Part shown: piece by piece, positions 5,603 to 8,167 of the stretch
Numbering within the stretch: position 1 is the stretch's first letter
How the letters are laid out: every line of letters begins with the position of its first letter
Source: Deltaproteobacteria bacterium
GTDB lineage: Bacteria > Bdellovibrionota > UBA1018
NCBI GenBank assembly: GCA_016194835.1
Contig: JACQAU010000035.1
Location: 1-8,167 of the forward strand
DNA: 8,167 bases
Reading direction: 5' to 3'
Notes under the pieces: generated by a model
The model's database searches: none
What the model was told of the DNA's origin: nothing
What the model saw: the letters and a program-made list of their open reading frames with translations, nothing else
Position numbers and translations under genes: made by a program

Positions 5603-7345
5603 ATGAATTCTAGATTAATTGTTTGTCTTATTATACTGTTTCAGTTTTTTTGTTTAACTAGCTGCGAGCGAAATAAAGAAATACAATATAATGTAAGTAA
5701 ATCATCTCTGTCTTTAAGTAATGATAATATTATAAAGGAGAATTCTCCAAAAAATAATAATACTATTCAAGAAATAGGTATAAAGTTTTATGTAATTAAA
5801 GTAACAAATAGTTCAAATATTAGATTTTCATTCTTAAACTGCAATCAAGAGATTAGTTATTTTATTCAAGAAATACCATTTCCTTTATCTAGCGTAATGA
5901 ACACCTGGAACAGCATACAATGTGGTCGTGGAGAATTTGTTTATGCATTAAAGAATAAATCAGAAGGAACGCATACATTAAAGATTTGGGCTAAGAATAA
6001 AATAACTGATACAGTAGTTTCATCAGCGATTAATTTCGATTTTGATAAAACGCCACCTGAAATAGTATTTCATGAAATACCGGAGTATGTGCAAGCAGGG
6101 CATTTGTTTACATTAGAATGGGAAGTTACTGAAAAGCATAGTTCTTCGAAAGAAAAAATAAAAATTTATTATTCTCTTGATGAAGGACAAAGTTGGAGTC
6201 TTTTAGACTCAGTCACGCCACGAGAAGGCGGTATGTATCAGCAAAAATTTAAAATTCAATGGGTTATTCCTAAAATTGAAAATGGTATTGGAATGTTTAA
6301 AATTGAATGGAAAGATGCTGTAAAAAATGAAGTTATGAAAGAACGTCAGCGTTTTGTGATTATAAATAAAGTTGCTATTGAGAAAGAGAACGCGTCTCGT
6401 AATCTTGCAAATACTGCTATTTCTTGTCCAAATAATTATATTTTAGTAAATAAAAATCCAGAAGTTGGAACAGAAAATAGTTTTTGTGTGGCAAAATTTG
6501 AAATGAAAGCACAAAAATTAAATAGTACCTATATTGAAAAAAATGGCTGTGGTAATCATACTGCTAAGTGCGATGGGCAAAACAGGTTGAGGCAAGAAGA
6601 CTTTCAACCAGTTTCGTCACCTGAGGGCACTCCTTGGGTTCAAATCACTCGTAATGAAGCAGTCATACAATGTAAAAAATTAGGTAAGGATTTTGATTTG
6701 ATTTCAAATTCACAGTGGATGACTGTAGCGAGGGATATTGAATTAAATAAAGAAAATTGGAGAAAAAATGAGATAGAAAAAACTGAAATCAATATTGGTC
6801 ATTGTGATAATGCTCCAGGAACGCTTAAAAATACACCAGCACTATCGGTTTTAAATCCAGGTGATCCATGGGATGGAGTCAAGCATGGAGACTCAAAAGA
6901 GTATGAAATTTGGGCACTCAAAAGAACACATCTTTTGTCTTTTGGTGAAGAAATCTGGGATTTTGGAGGAAATGTCTGGGAGTGGGTAAAAGATTATATT
7001 TCTCTTGCTTTTGTTCCAACAGATCAACCTGATTGTTTTAAGAATAGCAATTGTTGGGTGGGTTATAATTCCAGTGAATGGTTCTTAACATCTATAAATG
7101 CTGAAACTTATAGTAAACAATTTGCTCCTTTTTATAAAAAATTAACTCACATGCAAGTGGGTGGAAAATTTTTTCCACAGAACCCTTCACTAAGTGGATC
7201 AGAGTTTGCAATGGTTCGTGGCGGTAAGTGGGATGGCGGCCAGTATGGTGGTATTTATGCTGCGTGGCTTTATAATTTTACTAGCAGCTCTACAAGTCAT
7301 GAGGTTGGTTTTAGATGTGTATTTACTCCTGAGAACAGCAATTAA
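5603..7345 (+). CDS. Lipoprotein with Ig-like regions and a formylglycine-generating-enzyme-like domain
   Basis: A secreted lipoprotein, probably surface or periplasmic. From ATG 5603 it has a short signal peptide with lipobox LTSC (Cys at residue 21; next residue Glu, so outer-membrane sorting is plausible). An in-frame ATG at 5561 adds 14 residues but has no Shine-Dalgarno and would make an unusually long n-region. Numbered from 5561 (total 594), two beta-rich Ig-like regions lie at about 70-165 and 170-268, the second with YYSLDEGQSW. The C-terminal 285-590 is an FGE/SUMF1-type fold: LISNSQW (380-386), GNVWEW (470-475), VRGGKWDGG (552-560), GFRCV (583-587). The two active cysteines of true formylglycine-generating enzymes, which follow the RGG segment, are absent, so a binding or structural role is likelier than sulfatase activation. 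Confidence 0.85.
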   Translation: MNSRLIVCLIILFQFFCLTSCERNKEIQYNVSKSSLSLSNDNIIKENSPKNNNTIQEIGIKFYVIKVTNSSNIRFSFLNCNQEISYFIQEIPFPLSSVMNTWNSIQCGRGEFVYALKNKSEGTHTLKIWAKNKITDTVVSSAINFDFDKTPPEIVFHEIPEYVQAGHLFTLEWEVTEKHSSSKEKIKIYYSLDEGQSWSLLDSVTPREGGMYQQKFKIQWVIPKIENGIGMFKIEWKDAVKNEVMKERQRFVIINKVAIEKENASRNLANTAISCPNNYILVNKNPEVGTENSFCVAKFEMKAQKLNSTYIEKNGCGNHTAKCDGQNRLRQEDFQPVSSPEGTPWVQITRNEAVIQCKKLGKDFDLISNSQWMTVARDIELNKENWRKNEIEKTEINIGHCDNAPGTLKNTPALSVLNPGDPWDGVKHGDSKEYEIWALKRTHLLSFGEEIWDFGGNVWEWVKDYISLAFVPTDQPDCFKNSNCWVGYNSSEWFLTSINAETYSKQFAPFYKKLTHMQVGGKFFPQNPSLSGSEFAMVRGGKWDGGQYGGIYAAWLYNFTSSSTSHEVGFRCVFTPENSN

Positions 7346-8101
7346 AAAATATAACGCACACCGGCACCAATAGTATTTCCAGCGCCTTTATTCTTTCCAA
7401 ATAGATACAAAGAATAAAATATTTCAGGTTCCAATGTTTCAGAAAAGAAATATTTTATTCCAGGACCGACTTGAAAATAAAACGGGAGTTGAAAAACTGT
7501 GTATTGGGTTATTTGCGTTAGTATCAAAGATATAATCAAATCCTGTTTCACAAAATAAATTAACAGCATCATTGAGCGAATAATTGTAGTAAATGCGAGA
7601 GTTCAACTTCCAACCGTTTGAGTCTAAATATGGGCGGCCGCTCACTTTTCCATCTAAATCTGTTTTAAGTGGAACACTAAAACTAATACTCAATGATAAA
7701 TCATTGTTATCTTCGACTGGTTTCCACTTAAACTGTGGTCCAAACGAAGTTAATCCAAACCGTGTATCTGACTGAGATGAAAACTGAATTGCGTTGAGTG
7801 CGGAGCTGTCAGTTGCACTGGTTTTTACAGATTTTATATTAAATTGAAACCCCCAGTTAATGTCAGATGTTATGCCCTTGTAAAAACTAAAATAATTACT
7901 CCAGTAGCTAGTTTTTTTCCCCTCATCTATCTTTGAGCCAGAAGAGTCAAATGCTTTTGTTTGAGTATAGATAGAAGAAAAAAATTTAAATTCCTTTTGA
8001 TCTTTTTCTAAAACTACACCAGTATTAGACGCATGAGCAAAGGGAAATAGTGTTATAAACAAAGTTTTAATATATAAGCAAATAATAATTTTTTTGTACA
8101 T
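7342..8101 (-). pseudogene. Small outer-membrane beta-barrel protein, frameshifted
   Basis: Starts at ATG 8101, giving a Sec signal peptide (MYKKIIICLY onward) with cleavage after AHA (about residues 24/25); an upstream in-frame ATG at 8143 would bury the signal and is disfavoured. The mature part alternates polar and hydrophobic residues in barrel-like strands (WGFQFNIKS, LSLSISFSVPL, WKLNSRIYYNYS). The frame ends early at 7439, but the +1 frame continues (FYFQVGPGIKYFF to GAGVRYIF) and ends in the C-terminal Phe typical of barrels recognised by BamA. Removing one T from the coding-strand T5 run at 7492-7496 joins them into 252 residues. The overall look recalls phenol-degradation MetA-type barrel proteins, but the family is unsure. 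It converges on the lipoprotein gene with a four-base overlap. Confidence 0.72.
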
Positions 8102-8105
8102 TTTA

Positions 8106-8110
8106 CCTCT
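8106..8110 (-). promoter_or_regulatory. Ribosome binding site fixing the barrel protein start
   Basis: AGAGG on the minus strand lies four bases before ATG 8101, choosing this codon over the in-frame ATG at 8143 and agreeing with the signal peptide position. Confidence 0.55.
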
Positions 8111-8125
8111 AGTCTTTTTTGCGTT

Positions 8126-8131
8126 AGTATA
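8126..8131 (-). promoter_or_regulatory. Possible -10 box for the barrel gene
   Basis: TATACT on the minus strand (5/6 match) would start transcription near 8119, about 18 bases before the start codon. No consensus -35 is visible in the AT-rich DNA to the window edge. Confidence 0.25.
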
Positions 8132-8167
8132 TGTATTATGCATATGTTTTTTTATTTTTTAAAGAAA

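Noticed and set aside
7593..7775. A 60-residue plus-strand frame
   Set aside because: It is opposite the barrel coding sequence with no start signal.
1..8167. CRISPR array, insertion sequence, toxin-antitoxin pair or defence island
   Set aside because: No regularly spaced repeats, transposase motifs, terminal inverted repeats or recognised defence domains are visible; the only mobile-element gene is the integrase.

Overview
The window is AT-rich and reads as the chromosome of a Gram-negative bacterium. A lipoprotein with a lipobox and a small outer-membrane barrel imply an outer membrane. The low GC, the zapA-ymdB pairing and the FGE-like surface lipoprotein would fit Bdellovibrionota/Oligoflexia (for example Silvanigrella-like bacteria). 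That placement rests on gene style only and is tentative. Genes are tightly packed: no gene-free stretch exceeds about 150 bases, and the largest gaps are the two divergent promoter regions at 3242-3384 and 5461-5602.

Left edge (1-1315): a tyrosine recombinase runs rightward into the 3' end of a minus-strand tRNA-Ala(UGC), and its last 20 codons are antisense tRNA. This is the classic layout of an element integrated at a tRNA gene, so sequence to the left of about 1243 is probably a mobile element and sequence to the right is host chromosome. A 17-bp near-perfect direct repeat brackets the tRNA, and a short tandem TGCTACCC repeat lies in the integrase tail.

Host block 1 (1349-3241, all minus): zapA (cell-division protein), ymdB-type metallophosphoesterase, an unrecognised four-helix membrane protein, then the tRNA, probably one transcription direction. 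Divergent from zapA is a two-gene plus-strand unit (3385-3946): a charged coiled-coil protein, broken by a one-base frameshift, translationally coupled (ATGA overlap) to a 64-residue protein.

Host block 2 (3943-8101): a membrane family-2 glycosyltransferase of the cellulose-synthase-like type (minus) diverges from a lipoprotein with Ig-like regions and a C-terminal formylglycine-generating-enzyme-like domain that lacks the active-site cysteines (plus). A small outer-membrane barrel (minus) converges on the lipoprotein and is also broken by a one-base frameshift. Together these look like cell-surface functions; a shared pathway is inference only. Both convergent gene pairs overlap by exactly four bases at their stop codons.

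The most useful leads are the integration junction at tRNA-Ala, the uncharacterised coiled-coil/64-residue pair beside zapA, and the two frameshifts, both of which can be repaired by a single-base change in the same heptamer GAAAAAC. I found no CRISPR array, insertion sequence, rRNA or convincing rho-independent terminator.
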